The translations under genes were made by a program, and so were the position numbers. From DASSKP01 sp035695045 (GTDB taxonomy: Bacteria > Actinomycetota > Actinomycetes > JAFAQI01), in NCBI GenBank assembly GCA_035695045.1, contig DASSEX010000071.1:1-44413 (forward strand): a stretch of DNA of 44,413 nucleotides, written 5' to 3'. Below the pieces are notes generated by a model. That model searched no databases and was not told the DNA's origin. It saw nothing but the letters and a program-made list of their open reading frames with translations. Positions within the stretch are counted from its first letter, which is position 1. Every line of letters starts with the position of its first letter. Below are positions 23,237 to 30,733 of the stretch, piece after piece.

Positions 23237-23566
23237 TCAGCCCGGCAGCCGGTCGCCGGTGGCGAGACCGTCAGGCGCGTAGAGCGAGAGTGGGAGGCCC
23301 GCACCCTGACCTGCGAGCGCGCTCATCCTGCGCAGCGCGTGGGCCCGGGACCCCGTGAGGCTCTCGAGCGTCTTGCCGGTCACGTCCCTGATCACCCACT
23401 CGGTGGTGGGCGAGCTGTCGCCGGGGACCTGGCGAATCTCGACCTCGTCGTCCGCGTGGTCGAACGGCACCAGATGCACGTTGCCCGTCGGAAGGTCGAC
23501 GAACTCGGGAAGGACGTACAGCAGTGGCTGCTGCGAGTGCCTCCGTCGTGGGTGATGACGCATCAT
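23237..23566 (-). CDS. Hypothetical protein (109 aa) downstream of the aldolase
   Basis: Starts at ATG 23566 with GGAGG five bases upstream, 15 bp after the aldolase stop, so probably co-transcribed with it. A basic N-terminus (MMRHHPRRRH) is followed by a beta-rich stretch (LLYVLPEF, VHLVPFDHADDEVEIRQV) and a conserved-looking TEWVIRDVTGKTLESLTG, which ends in a helix. It looks like a small soluble domain; no family is recognised. Confidence 0.6.
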   Translation of the reverse strand: MMRHHPRRRHSQQPLLYVLPEFVDLPTGNVHLVPFDHADDEVEIRQVPGDSSPTTEWVIRDVTGKTLESLTGSRAHALRRMSALAGQGAGLPLSLYAPDGLATGDRLPG

Positions 23567-23581
23567 CCCCACCTCCTCGCA

Positions 23582-24634
23582 CTACGCGACGGTGATCGAA
23601 CCGTCGAGATAGACGTCCTGGACCGCGTTCAGCAGAGCGACCCCGTCGGCGGTTGGCCGCTGGAAGGCTTTCCGGCCCGTGATCAGACCGCTGCCGCCCG
23701 CACGCTTGTTGATGACCGCGGTGCGGACGACGGCCGCCAGGTCGCTTTCTCCCGAGGAGGAGCCGCCGCTGTTGATGAGCGGAACCCGGCCGAGGAAGCA
23801 GTTCGCGACCTGCCATCGGGTCAGGTCGATCGGGTTGTCGGTCGTGAGCTCGTCGTAGACGGCCGGGTTCGTGCGGCCGAAGCCCAGAGCGACATATCCG
23901 CCGTTGTTCTGGGGCTGCTTCTGCTTGATGATGTCCGCTTCCAGCGTGGCCCCGAGATGGTTGGCCTGGCCGGTCAGGTCGGCAGAGACGGTGTAGTCGA
24001 CCCCGTCCTTCTTGAAGGCGGAGTTGCGCAGGTAGCACCACAGCACGGTGAACAGGCCCACTCGGTGCGCCTCCGCGAAGGCGTCACGGACCTCCTGCAG
24101 CTGTCGATCGGCCTCAACAGAGCCGAAGTACACCGTGGCACCCACGCCGGCAGCGCCCAGGTCGAAGGCCTGCCGGACGGTCGCGAACATCACCTGGTCG
24201 TAGTGGTTCGGGTAGGTGAGCAGCTCGTTGTGGTTCAGCTTGACGATGAACGGGATGCGGTGGGCGTAACGCCGCGAGACGGCCCCGAGGACGCCGAGCG
24301 TGCTGGCCACTCCGTTGCAGCCGCCTTCGACCGCGAGCTCGACGATGTTTCCCGGGTCGAAGTACTTCGGGTTCGGCGCGAACGACGCCGCAGCCGAGTG
24401 CTCCACCCCCTGGTCCACCGGCAGGATGGACAGGTACCCCGTCCCGGCGAGCCGGCCGTGACCGAACAGGGACTGCAGGTTCCGCAGGACCTGGGGTGGC
24501 CGGTCGCTCGCGCCGACGACGGTCTCGACGAAGTCCCGCCCCGGCAGATGCAGGTCTTCTTTCGGCATGCCCTTGCAGACGTGGTCCAGCAGGGTTTCGG
24601 CTTCGTTTCCGAGCAGCCTCGCGATGTCTGTCAT
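23582..24634 (-). CDS. fbaB: Class I fructose-bisphosphate aldolase, DhnA/FbaB type (350 aa)
   Basis: A Schiff-base (metal-independent) aldolase of the FbaB/DhnA family, which cleaves or forms fructose-1,6-bisphosphate. Seen: YLSILPVDQGVEHSA at the start of the barrel, IPFIVKLNHNE, ADIIKQKQPQNNGG (a candidate Schiff-base lysine region) and LINSGGSSSGESDL (phosphate loop). Length is that of E. coli FbaB. Divergent from the PTS operon (163 bp between starts), so it could process the tagatose- or fructose-bisphosphate arising from that pathway; this is inference. The frame is open far upstream, but the extension is antisense to the PTS genes. Confidence 0.88.
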   Translation of the reverse strand: MTDIARLLGNEAETLLDHVCKGMPKEDLHLPGRDFVETVVGASDRPPQVLRNLQSLFGHGRLAGTGYLSILPVDQGVEHSAAASFAPNPKYFDPGNIVELAVEGGCNGVASTLGVLGAVSRRYAHRIPFIVKLNHNELLTYPNHYDQVMFATVRQAFDLGAAGVGATVYFGSVEADRQLQEVRDAFAEAHRVGLFTVLWCYLRNSAFKKDGVDYTVSADLTGQANHLGATLEADIIKQKQPQNNGGYVALGFGRTNPAVYDELTTDNPIDLTRWQVANCFLGRVPLINSGGSSSGESDLAAVVRTAVINKRAGGSGLITGRKAFQRPTADGVALLNAVQDVYLDGSITVA

Positions 24635-24668
24635 GCCGTGAGCGTGCGGTCGGCACAGCGTCGTGAGA

Positions 24669-24683
24669 AGGGCCCTTGGTCCC
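24669..24683. promoter_or_regulatory. DosR/DevR-like box 3 (aldolase / PTS promoter region)
   Basis: On the minus strand GGGACCAAGGGCCCT, matching GGGACTTNNGNCCCT except at positions 6 and 7. It lies 34 bp upstream of the aldolase start, and is paired with box 4. Confidence 0.4.
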
Positions 24684-24713
24684 GGCAGCGGTCCCGTGCC
24701 TCGGTCCTGAGCG

Positions 24714-24728
24714 AGGACTTTTGGCTCT
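24714..24728. promoter_or_regulatory. DosR/DevR-like box 4 (aldolase / PTS promoter region)
   Basis: AGGACTTTTGGCTCT matches GGGACTTNNGNCCCT at all but two specified positions (1 and 13). Located 68 bp upstream of the EIIC start and 45 bp from box 3, on the PTS side of the divergent region. Confidence 0.42.
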
Positions 24729-24796
24729 AGCGATCGAGTGACCGCGCGCGCACGTTGAGTGCAGTCGGCTGGTTCAGCCGCAGGGAGGTGGCTGCA

Positions 24797-26257
24797 GTGC
24801 ATGCGTTCGAGAAAACCCTGGAGTGGTTCGCGAACAACATCTTCAACGAGGTCGCGATCCTGATCGGCATCATCGTCATCGTCGGGTTGACGCTGCAGAA
24901 GAAGCGCGGCGACGAGATCCTGTCCGGAGCGATCCGGGCGGCGGTCGGCGTCTACGCGATGTTCATCGGCATCGCCGTCTTCGTCGGCGGCCTGAGCGCC
25001 TTCCAGGCGATCACCGCCAGCGCCTTCGGAAAGACGCCTCCGACGTCGTTGCCGAAGTACTCCCTCGACAAGTTCATGGTCGACAAGGGAGCGGTCATCG
25101 CGATGATCATCACCGTCGCGTTCCTGATGCACATCGCCATCGTGCGGCTGCTGAGGCTCAAGTTCGTCTACCTGACCGGCCACCTCATGTTCTGGATGAG
25201 CGTCGCCGTCACGGCCTCGCTGTCCGCCGGCTGGGGAAGCATGGGCAAGTGGACGATGATCCTCGTCGGATCCGCGATCGTGGCGACGTACTGGACCGTG
25301 CAGCCGATCGTGCTCCAGAAGAAGATGGAGCGGGTCATCGGCTCGCAGGACTGGGGCTACGGCCACACCAGCGCCTCGGCGGCGTACCTGGGTGCAGCGG
25401 TCGGCAAGCGGATCGGTGACCCCGAGCGGCAGGACACGGAGAAGCTGCACCTGCCGCGCTGGCTGTCCTTCTTCAAGGACGTCAACGTCGCCACCGCCCT
25501 CGTGATCATGGTCATCATGCTGATCGCGATGGCGTTCGCAGACCCCAAGGTCTACGAGGCACAGGCCGCGACCTACAGCGCGACGATGAACCCGTGGGTG
25601 TGGGCCGTCGTGTCGGCGCTGCGCTTCGCCGCCGGCATCGCCGTCCTGCTGTTCGGCGTGCGGATGTTCCTCGCCGAGATCGTCCCGGCGTTCAAGGGCA
25701 TCAGCGACAAGGTGATCCCGGGCGCACGTCCGGCCCTGGACTGCCCGACCGTGTTCCCGTACTCGCCGACCGCCGTGATCGTCGGCTTCCTGTCGAGCAC
25801 CGCGGTCTTCCTCGTGATGATGGCGCTGTTCCCGGCACTCGGTTGGTTCGGTGGATTCGTGCTCGTCCCACCGATGATCATGCTGTTCTTCCCGGGTGGT
25901 GCAGCCGGCGTGTTCGGCAACAAGCACGGCGGATGGCCGGGTGCGGTGGCAGGTGGCGCGATCAACGGTCTGTTCCTCGCCTTCGGTCAGGCGATCACCT
26001 GGCACCTGCTGGAGCAGAACGGCCCGCAGATGGCAACGCTGGCCGACCCCGACTGGTACATCGTCAACTGGGCGATCCTGTTCTTCCGTCACCCGCTGGG
26101 ATTCGCTGACGGCTACCAGGCATTCGTGACCGTGTTCGGCTGGATCTTCTGCGCCACTGTCGTCTACGGCCTCTACTCGCTGTACAAGCGGCTCTCCGGC
26201 CCGAAGGCAACCCTGCCGTCCGCGCCGATCGAGACGCGAGAGCTGACGCACGTCTGA
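24797..26257 (+). CDS. PTS transporter EIIC, UlaA (ascorbate/SgaT) family (486 aa)
   Basis: The membrane translocation subunit of a phosphotransferase system. At least ten hydrophobic segments are visible (for example AILIGIIVIVGLTLQ, FVYLTGHLMFWMSVAV and FGGFVLVPPMIMLFF). Family marks of UlaA/SgaT are FLAEIVPAFKGISDKVIPGA and PALDCPTVFPYSPTAVIVGF. Characterised members carry L-ascorbate, but the enzymes encoded downstream fit an amino sugar better. GTG at 24797 with GGGAGG upstream is chosen; a GTG at 24788 is possible. First gene of an eight-gene operon. Confidence 0.9.
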   Translation: MHAFEKTLEWFANNIFNEVAILIGIIVIVGLTLQKKRGDEILSGAIRAAVGVYAMFIGIAVFVGGLSAFQAITASAFGKTPPTSLPKYSLDKFMVDKGAVIAMIITVAFLMHIAIVRLLRLKFVYLTGHLMFWMSVAVTASLSAGWGSMGKWTMILVGSAIVATYWTVQPIVLQKKMERVIGSQDWGYGHTSASAAYLGAAVGKRIGDPERQDTEKLHLPRWLSFFKDVNVATALVIMVIMLIAMAFADPKVYEAQAATYSATMNPWVWAVVSALRFAAGIAVLLFGVRMFLAEIVPAFKGISDKVIPGARPALDCPTVFPYSPTAVIVGFLSSTAVFLVMMALFPALGWFGGFVLVPPMIMLFFPGGAAGVFGNKHGGWPGAVAGGAINGLFLAFGQAITWHLLEQNGPQMATLADPDWYIVNWAILFFRHPLGFADGYQAFVTVFGWIFCATVVYGLYSLYKRLSGPKATLPSAPIETRELTHV

Positions 26258-26293
26258 CGTGTGACGGCTCGCATCGAGAAGGGATGCAGGGAG

Positions 26294-26611
26294 ATGTCCG
26301 GACGCAAGGGCGTGGATGAGGACCTCGAGGTCCTGACCATCTGCGGCGTGGGCATGGGGACCTCGCTGATCATGCGAATGACGGCCGAGGACGTGTTCAA
26401 GCAGCTCGGCATCCACGCCCACGTCCAGGCAACGGATGTGTCGTCGGCGCGCGGAATGCGCGCCGACATGGTGATCGGCCAGGCCATGCACACCGAGGAG
26501 TTCCAGGGTCGCGTGCCGGTGGTCGTCACCGTGGAGAACTTCATCGACAAGAACGAGATGAGCGCCAAGATCCTGGCCGGACTGGAGTCGGCGGGATGGC
26601 AAGCGGCGTAG
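26294..26611 (+). CDS. PTS EIIB component (105 aa)
   Basis: The cytosolic phosphocarrier domain that passes phosphate from EIIA to the sugar. The phospho-cysteine is Cys17 in LTICGVGMGTSLIM, the usual EIIB loop. ATG at 26294 gives a normal-length protein; a longer frame begins at GTG 26261 immediately after the EIIC stop. The end overlaps the EIIA gene by 16 bp. The class (lactose/ascorbate-like IIB fold) agrees with the UlaA-type EIIC. Confidence 0.88.
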   Translation: MSGRKGVDEDLEVLTICGVGMGTSLIMRMTAEDVFKQLGIHAHVQATDVSSARGMRADMVIGQAMHTEEFQGRVPVVVTVENFIDKNEMSAKILAGLESAGWQAA

Positions 26612-27054
26612 GGACGAGCACCTGCGTCGCGGCGCAGGTGCACGTGCCCGCAGGCGATTGGGCGGCAGCCGTCACGGCCGCCGCCCAGTTGCTGTGCGAC
26701 GCCGGCGCCGTCTCCGAGCACTACGTCGAGCGTTGCGTCGAGATCGTTCACGACCACGGCCCCTACATCGTGGTCGCGCCCGGCATCGCGATCGCACACG
26801 CACGACCTGAGGACGGGGCGCACGAACTGGGGTTGTCTTCGGTGTCTCTCGCCGCGCCGGTGCGGTTCGGTCACCCGGGCAACGACCCGGTCAGCCTCGT
26901 CTTCGCGTTCAGCTCACCGGACCGCGACGCCCATGTAGGGCTCGTCGCCGCACTTGCCCGGGCGCTCACCGCCGGTCTCGCGGACCGGCTTCGCGCAGCG
27001 CCCACAGATGACGCAGCCGTCGAGCTGCTCCGAGGGGTGACCGATCATGAGTGA
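26596..27054 (+). CDS. PTS EIIA component, fructose/mannitol type (152 aa)
   Basis: An EIIA of the PTS IIA-2 fold, phosphorylated by HPr on His68 in PGIAIAHARPEDGA, the diagnostic motif. FGHPGNDPVSLVFAFSSPDRDAHV is the second conserved block. It overlaps EIIB by 16 bp and the following SIS gene by 8 bp. UlaC of the ascorbate system belongs to the same EIIA family, consistent with the EIIC type. Confidence 0.9.
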   Translation: MASGVGTSTCVAAQVHVPAGDWAAAVTAAAQLLCDAGAVSEHYVERCVEIVHDHGPYIVVAPGIAIAHARPEDGAHELGLSSVSLAAPVRFGHPGNDPVSLVFAFSSPDRDAHVGLVAALARALTAGLADRLRAAPTDDAAVELLRGVTDHE

Positions 27055-27772
27055 CAGCAGCTTCGGCGAACAGATGCGTTCGCACCTCGCCGAGGTGGAG
27101 CAGACCAATGCCGAGGCGTTGGACCGGGTGGCCGCGATGATGCTCGACGTCATCCGCCGCGACGGTCTCATCCACATCGGCGGCACCGGACATTCGTGCG
27201 CGCTCATGCTCGAGGGTTTCTACCGAGCCGGCGGGCTGGCCTGCGTCCAGCCGCTGTACCACCCGGCGCTGCTGCCGTTGCACGGCGGCGAGGACAGCAC
27301 GCTCGCCGAGAAGACCAGCGGTTTCGCCCGGATTCTCGTCGACCGTTACGCACCGTCTGCGGAGGACATCGCGTTCGTGTTCTCCAACTCCGGCGTCAAC
27401 GCCGTGCCCGTCGAGCTGGCGGATGAGCTCAAGCGCGCCGGCACGCCCGTTGTCGCCGTCGTGTCGATGACGCATCTCAGCGCGGCGCCGCTGCGCGGCG
27501 ACCACAAGATCGACTCCGTCGCCGACGTCGTCATCAACACGCTGGTGCCGTACGGCGACGCCGCCTACCCGACAGCCGACGGGACGCCGACGGCCGGACT
27601 GTCGTCGCTCACCTGCGTCTTCGTGTGGAACCTCTTGCTCACCAGGCTTGCCGATCTCGCCGCCGAAGCCGGGGTTCGGCTGCCGATCTTCACGAGCTCC
27701 AACGTCGCCGGTGGCGCAGACCGCAACATCGAGCTGTTCAAGCACTACCGGCCTCGGGTGCGCGCGCTGTGA
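27047..27772 (+). CDS. SIS-domain protein, UPF0309-like (241 aa)
   Basis: A phosphosugar-binding SIS domain protein, predicted to isomerise, epimerise or cleave an intermediate of the imported sugar phosphate. The SIS motif is in DGLIHIGGTGHSCALMLEGF, and a serine-rich phosphate loop appears as VFSNSGVNAV. The C-terminal FTSSNVAGGADRNIELFKHY is typical of the UPF0309 family, whose function is not settled. It has a long N-terminal helix before the SIS core. ATG at 27047 overlaps EIIA by 8 bp; a CGAGGGG lies upstream. Confidence 0.82.
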   Translation: MSDSSFGEQMRSHLAEVEQTNAEALDRVAAMMLDVIRRDGLIHIGGTGHSCALMLEGFYRAGGLACVQPLYHPALLPLHGGEDSTLAEKTSGFARILVDRYAPSAEDIAFVFSNSGVNAVPVELADELKRAGTPVVAVVSMTHLSAAPLRGDHKIDSVADVVINTLVPYGDAAYPTADGTPTAGLSSLTCVFVWNLLLTRLADLAAEAGVRLPIFTSSNVAGGADRNIELFKHYRPRVRAL

Positions 27773-28794
27773 GCACGCTGCTCGCGCCCTTCCGCATGGC
27801 GGCGGACATGGCCGAGCAGCCGGCCATCCTCCGGCGCTTCGTCGCGCGTCGCGCCGGACTCCATGTCCAGATCGGTCGTGTCGCGCCCCGGGAGATGACC
27901 GGCATCGCCTTCGTCGGCCGCGGATCGTCGGCCAACGCCGCCACGGTGGGGAAGGTCATGGTGGAGCTGGCGACCGGCCGGCCGGCCATCATGGTCTCGC
28001 CGAGCCTCGACCGCCTGTACGACGCACACACCGACTACCGGCGATGGCTGGCAGTCGGGCTCAGCCTGTCCGGCCGGACCCCCGAGGTCGCGACAACGCT
28101 CAGGGACCTGCACGACCGGGGAGCGGTGACGGTGGCCATCACGGACGACGGCGACTCCGTGCTCGCGGACGCGGCGGACCTGACGATCTGGTTGGGAACA
28201 GGTCCGGAGGGAGCCGTCCCGACGACGAAGGGGTTCACGACGCAGCTGGCGACGCTCGTCGTTCTCGCCGAGGCGCTCGGTGACTGCGCGCTGCCGTTGG
28301 AAGCATGGACCGCGGTCGCCGACTGCACGCAGAAGGTGCTCGACGACTTCGCGACAGCCGAGCGAGCGGCGCGGGCGCTGGAGTCGGTGCAACACGTCTC
28401 GGTCGTGGGCGCCGGTGCTTACGTCGGCATCGCCGACGAGGTCGCGCTGAAGTTCGAGGAGGCGTCGCTCGTCGCGGCGTCGGCGCACTCGTCGGCGTCG
28501 TACCGGCACGGGCCGATCGCCATGGCCGGGGCCGGTCATCCGCTCGTCGCCGTGGTCGGCCCGGGCCGCGCGGGCGCGGAGACGTCCGCGCTGGCCGCTG
28601 ACGTCGCGGCGCGCGGCGCGCCCGTCACCGTCATCGGCGACGGCGGGACGCTCCCGTTGCCGTGCCGGCTGCCGGAATGGCTGGCGGCGATCCCCACCGT
28701 CATTCGGGGCCAGCAACTGGCTCTCGCGCTCGCGGCCGCGCGCGGATTGGATCCGGACGAGCCGCCGAGGTTGTCGAAGGTGACGCTGACATGA
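27769..28794 (+). CDS. Double-SIS amino-sugar phosphate deaminase/isomerase (AgaS/GlmS-C-like, 341 aa)
   Basis: Two SIS domains arranged as in the isomerase half of GlmS. The first has GIAFVGRGSSANAATVGKV and GLSLSGRTPEVATTL, the second VSVVGAGAYVGIADEVALKF with SASYRHGPIAM, the catalytic-loop equivalent. Proteins of this type without a glutaminase domain deaminate glucosamine- or galactosamine-6-phosphate (NagB-II, AgaS) to a ketose phosphate and ammonia. With NagA downstream it would complete catabolism of an N-acetylamino sugar. GTG at 27769 overlaps the previous stop. The exact amino sugar is unknown. Confidence 0.82.
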   Translation: MSTLLAPFRMAADMAEQPAILRRFVARRAGLHVQIGRVAPREMTGIAFVGRGSSANAATVGKVMVELATGRPAIMVSPSLDRLYDAHTDYRRWLAVGLSLSGRTPEVATTLRDLHDRGAVTVAITDDGDSVLADAADLTIWLGTGPEGAVPTTKGFTTQLATLVVLAEALGDCALPLEAWTAVADCTQKVLDDFATAERAARALESVQHVSVVGAGAYVGIADEVALKFEEASLVAASAHSSASYRHGPIAMAGAGHPLVAVVGPGRAGAETSALAADVAARGAPVTVIGDGGTLPLPCRLPEWLAAIPTVIRGQQLALALAAARGLDPDEPPRLSKVTLT

Positions 28795-29054
28795 CCCTGA
28801 CGAGCCCCGTACGTCGCGAGGTCACGGTCACGACGGACGCCGGGCTGCATGCGCGTCCCGCCGCGGACTTCGCCGCGACTGCGGGCCGCTTCGCGGCCGA
28901 CGTGCACGTCACGAAGGACGACCGCGAGGTCGACGGCAAGTCGGTCTTGCTGTTGCTGACGCTCGACGTACGCCGGGGAGATGCTGTTGTCATCGAGGCC
29001 ATCGGGCCCGACGCAGACCCGGCCCTCGACGCTCTGTGCCGCCTGGTGACGTGA
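28791..29054 (+). CDS. ptsH: Phosphocarrier protein HPr (87 aa)
   Basis: The small relay protein between enzyme I and EIIA. The phosphorylated residue is His20 in DAGLHARPA, and Ser51 in DGKSVLLLL corresponds to the regulatory serine of Gram-positive HPr, although the sequence around it is degenerate. The ATG overlaps the SIS stop. Having ptsH inside a sugar-specific operon suggests either a dedicated relay or the organism's only PTS. Confidence 0.92.
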   Translation: MTLTSPVRREVTVTTDAGLHARPAADFAATAGRFAADVHVTKDDREVDGKSVLLLLTLDVRRGDAVVIEAIGPDADPALDALCRLVT

Positions 29055-30733
29055 TGCACACCCTGCGCGGCATCCCCGCCTCGCCCGGCGCGGTGGACGC
29101 GGCGCTGTATCTCTATGAGCCCGACCGGTACGAGATCCCGGCGAGCTGGCCGGACCTGCCGGAAAAGGCGGTCGCAGAGCTTGCCGCTGCGCTCGACGAG
29201 GTCGCCGGCTCCTTCAGTGCCGCAGCGACGAGCGCCGCCGGCGAGGTTGCCGACATCCTGCGGGCACAGGCAGCCATTGCCGGCGATCCCGCGCTGCGCC
29301 AGAGTGCCGAGCCGGACATCCGCGCAGGTGTGCACCCGGCGAAGGCACTTCTCGATGCCGGCGAGGACTTCGCCTCCCAGCTGGAACGGTCCGGCAACGC
29401 CTACCTGAGCGCGCGGGCGCCGGACGTTCGGCACATCTGTGACGTGGCAGCCCGCCGTCTGGTCGGAGCACCGACCCGGCAGCCGCCGCAGCCGAGCCAA
29501 CCCTGCGTGCTCATCGCCACCGACCTCATGCCGGTCGACACCGCCGGCCTGACGCCGGAGCTGGTGCGCGGCCTCGTCACCGCCCGCGGCAGCCGCATGT
29601 CGCACACGTCCGTCATCGCGCGGTCGCTGGGCATCCCCGCGGTTGTCGGCGTGCTCGGGCTGGTCGACGCCGCGGCCGGTGCGACGCATGTCGCCGTGGA
29701 CGGTGGCACCGGTGAGGTCATCCTCGATCCGGATCCGGCTGCTCTCGAACGCATCGCCCGTGCCCGCGCCGAGCAGCGGCTGCGCCGCGAACGGGTCCGA
29801 GCAGCGGCGGGCACGGGAGCCACGCTCACGACGGACGGCGTACGCGTCGAGGTGGCCGCCAACGTCTCCGGTCTCGAGGAGCTGGCGAAGGCGCTGGACC
29901 AGGGCGCGGAGGCTGTCGGACTCCTGCGCACCGAGCTGCTCTACCGGGGCCGGCACGAACCGCCGACCGAGGAGGAACAGCTCGGGTTGCTGCGGGGGAT
30001 GCGCGAGCTCCTCGGCGACCGGCGCCTGCTGGTGCGAACCTTCGACATCGGCGCCGACAAGACGGTGCCGTTCCTGCCGGTCCGTCCGGAACGGAACCCC
30101 GAGCTGGGCCTGCGGGGACTGCGACTCGCCCGCTCCCACCCCGAGCTCCTCGACACGCAGCTCTGGGCGATCGCGTCAGTCGCCGAAACCGGCCCGACCG
30201 CCGTGATGGCGCCGATGGTCGCCAACGTCGACGACGCGCGGTGGTTCCGCTCGAGAGTGGAAGCCGCCGGCATGCCGGCCTCCGTCGAGGTCGGCGTCAT
30301 GGTCGAGGTGCCGGCTCTCGCCTTGATGGCGGACCAGCTGGCGAAGTACGTCGACTTCGTCTCCATCGGTACCAACGACCTCGGTCAGTACCTGTTCGCC
30401 GCCGACCGCAGGGACGAGGCGATGGCGGACCTGCTCGACCCGTTCGCACCCGCGCTGCTACGGGCAGTGGCCGCGGTCTCCCTCGGGATGAGCGGTCGCG
30501 GCTGGGTCGGTGTCTGCGGCGAAGCGGCCAGCGATCCTGCCTGGGCTCTGCTGGCGGTCGGGCTCGGCGTGACGGAGCTCTCGATGCAGGCGATCGCCGT
30601 GCCGGAGGTCCGGGCCGCCCTGCGGGGTGTCAGCGCCGATGCCTGCCGTGCGGCAGCGATGCGGGCGCTGAACGCTGCCGGTCCTGTCGAGGCACGGGCG
30701 ATCGGAGCCAGGCTCGTGAAGGAGTTGTCATGA
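29054..30733 (+). CDS. ptsI: PTS enzyme I, phosphoenolpyruvate-protein phosphotransferase (559 aa)
   Basis: Takes phosphate from PEP and passes it to HPr. The phospho-histidine is His184 in GSRMSHTSVIAR, the PEP-binding arginine region is TELLYRGRHEPPTEEEQ, and the C-terminal barrel has SIGTNDLGQYLFAADR and the catalytic Cys488 in GVCGEAASDP. The consensus GGRTSH appears here as GSRMSH, a mild variation. Start ATG 29054 shares one base with the HPr stop; a GTG one codon earlier is possible. Length is normal. Confidence 0.93.
   Translation: MHTLRGIPASPGAVDAALYLYEPDRYEIPASWPDLPEKAVAELAAALDEVAGSFSAAATSAAGEVADILRAQAAIAGDPALRQSAEPDIRAGVHPAKALLDAGEDFASQLERSGNAYLSARAPDVRHICDVAARRLVGAPTRQPPQPSQPCVLIATDLMPVDTAGLTPELVRGLVTARGSRMSHTSVIARSLGIPAVVGVLGLVDAAAGATHVAVDGGTGEVILDPDPAALERIARARAEQRLRRERVRAAAGTGATLTTDGVRVEVAANVSGLEELAKALDQGAEAVGLLRTELLYRGRHEPPTEEEQLGLLRGMRELLGDRRLLVRTFDIGADKTVPFLPVRPERNPELGLRGLRLARSHPELLDTQLWAIASVAETGPTAVMAPMVANVDDARWFRSRVEAAGMPASVEVGVMVEVPALALMADQLAKYVDFVSIGTNDLGQYLFAADRRDEAMADLLDPFAPALLRAVAAVSLGMSGRGWVGVCGEAASDPAWALLAVGLGVTELSMQAIAVPEVRAALRGVSADACRAAAMRALNAAGPVEARAIGARLVKELS

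Noticed and set aside
24635..24796. A DasR-type (GntR) operator for the amino-sugar operon
   Set aside because: I looked for the DasR palindrome (ACTGGTCTAGACCACT-like) and found only a short CTCTAG similarity, which is not enough.
24797..26257. Calling the transporter an ascorbate PTS outright
   Set aside because: The permease family fits, but no ascorbate-catabolic genes (ulaD/E/F/G-like) are present, and the downstream enzymes are for amino sugars.
24635..26602. Upstream extension of the aldolase frame to a 1006-aa protein
   Set aside because: The extra 656 residues are His/Asp/Arg-rich shadow sequence of the PTS genes on the other strand; the aldolase starts at 24634.
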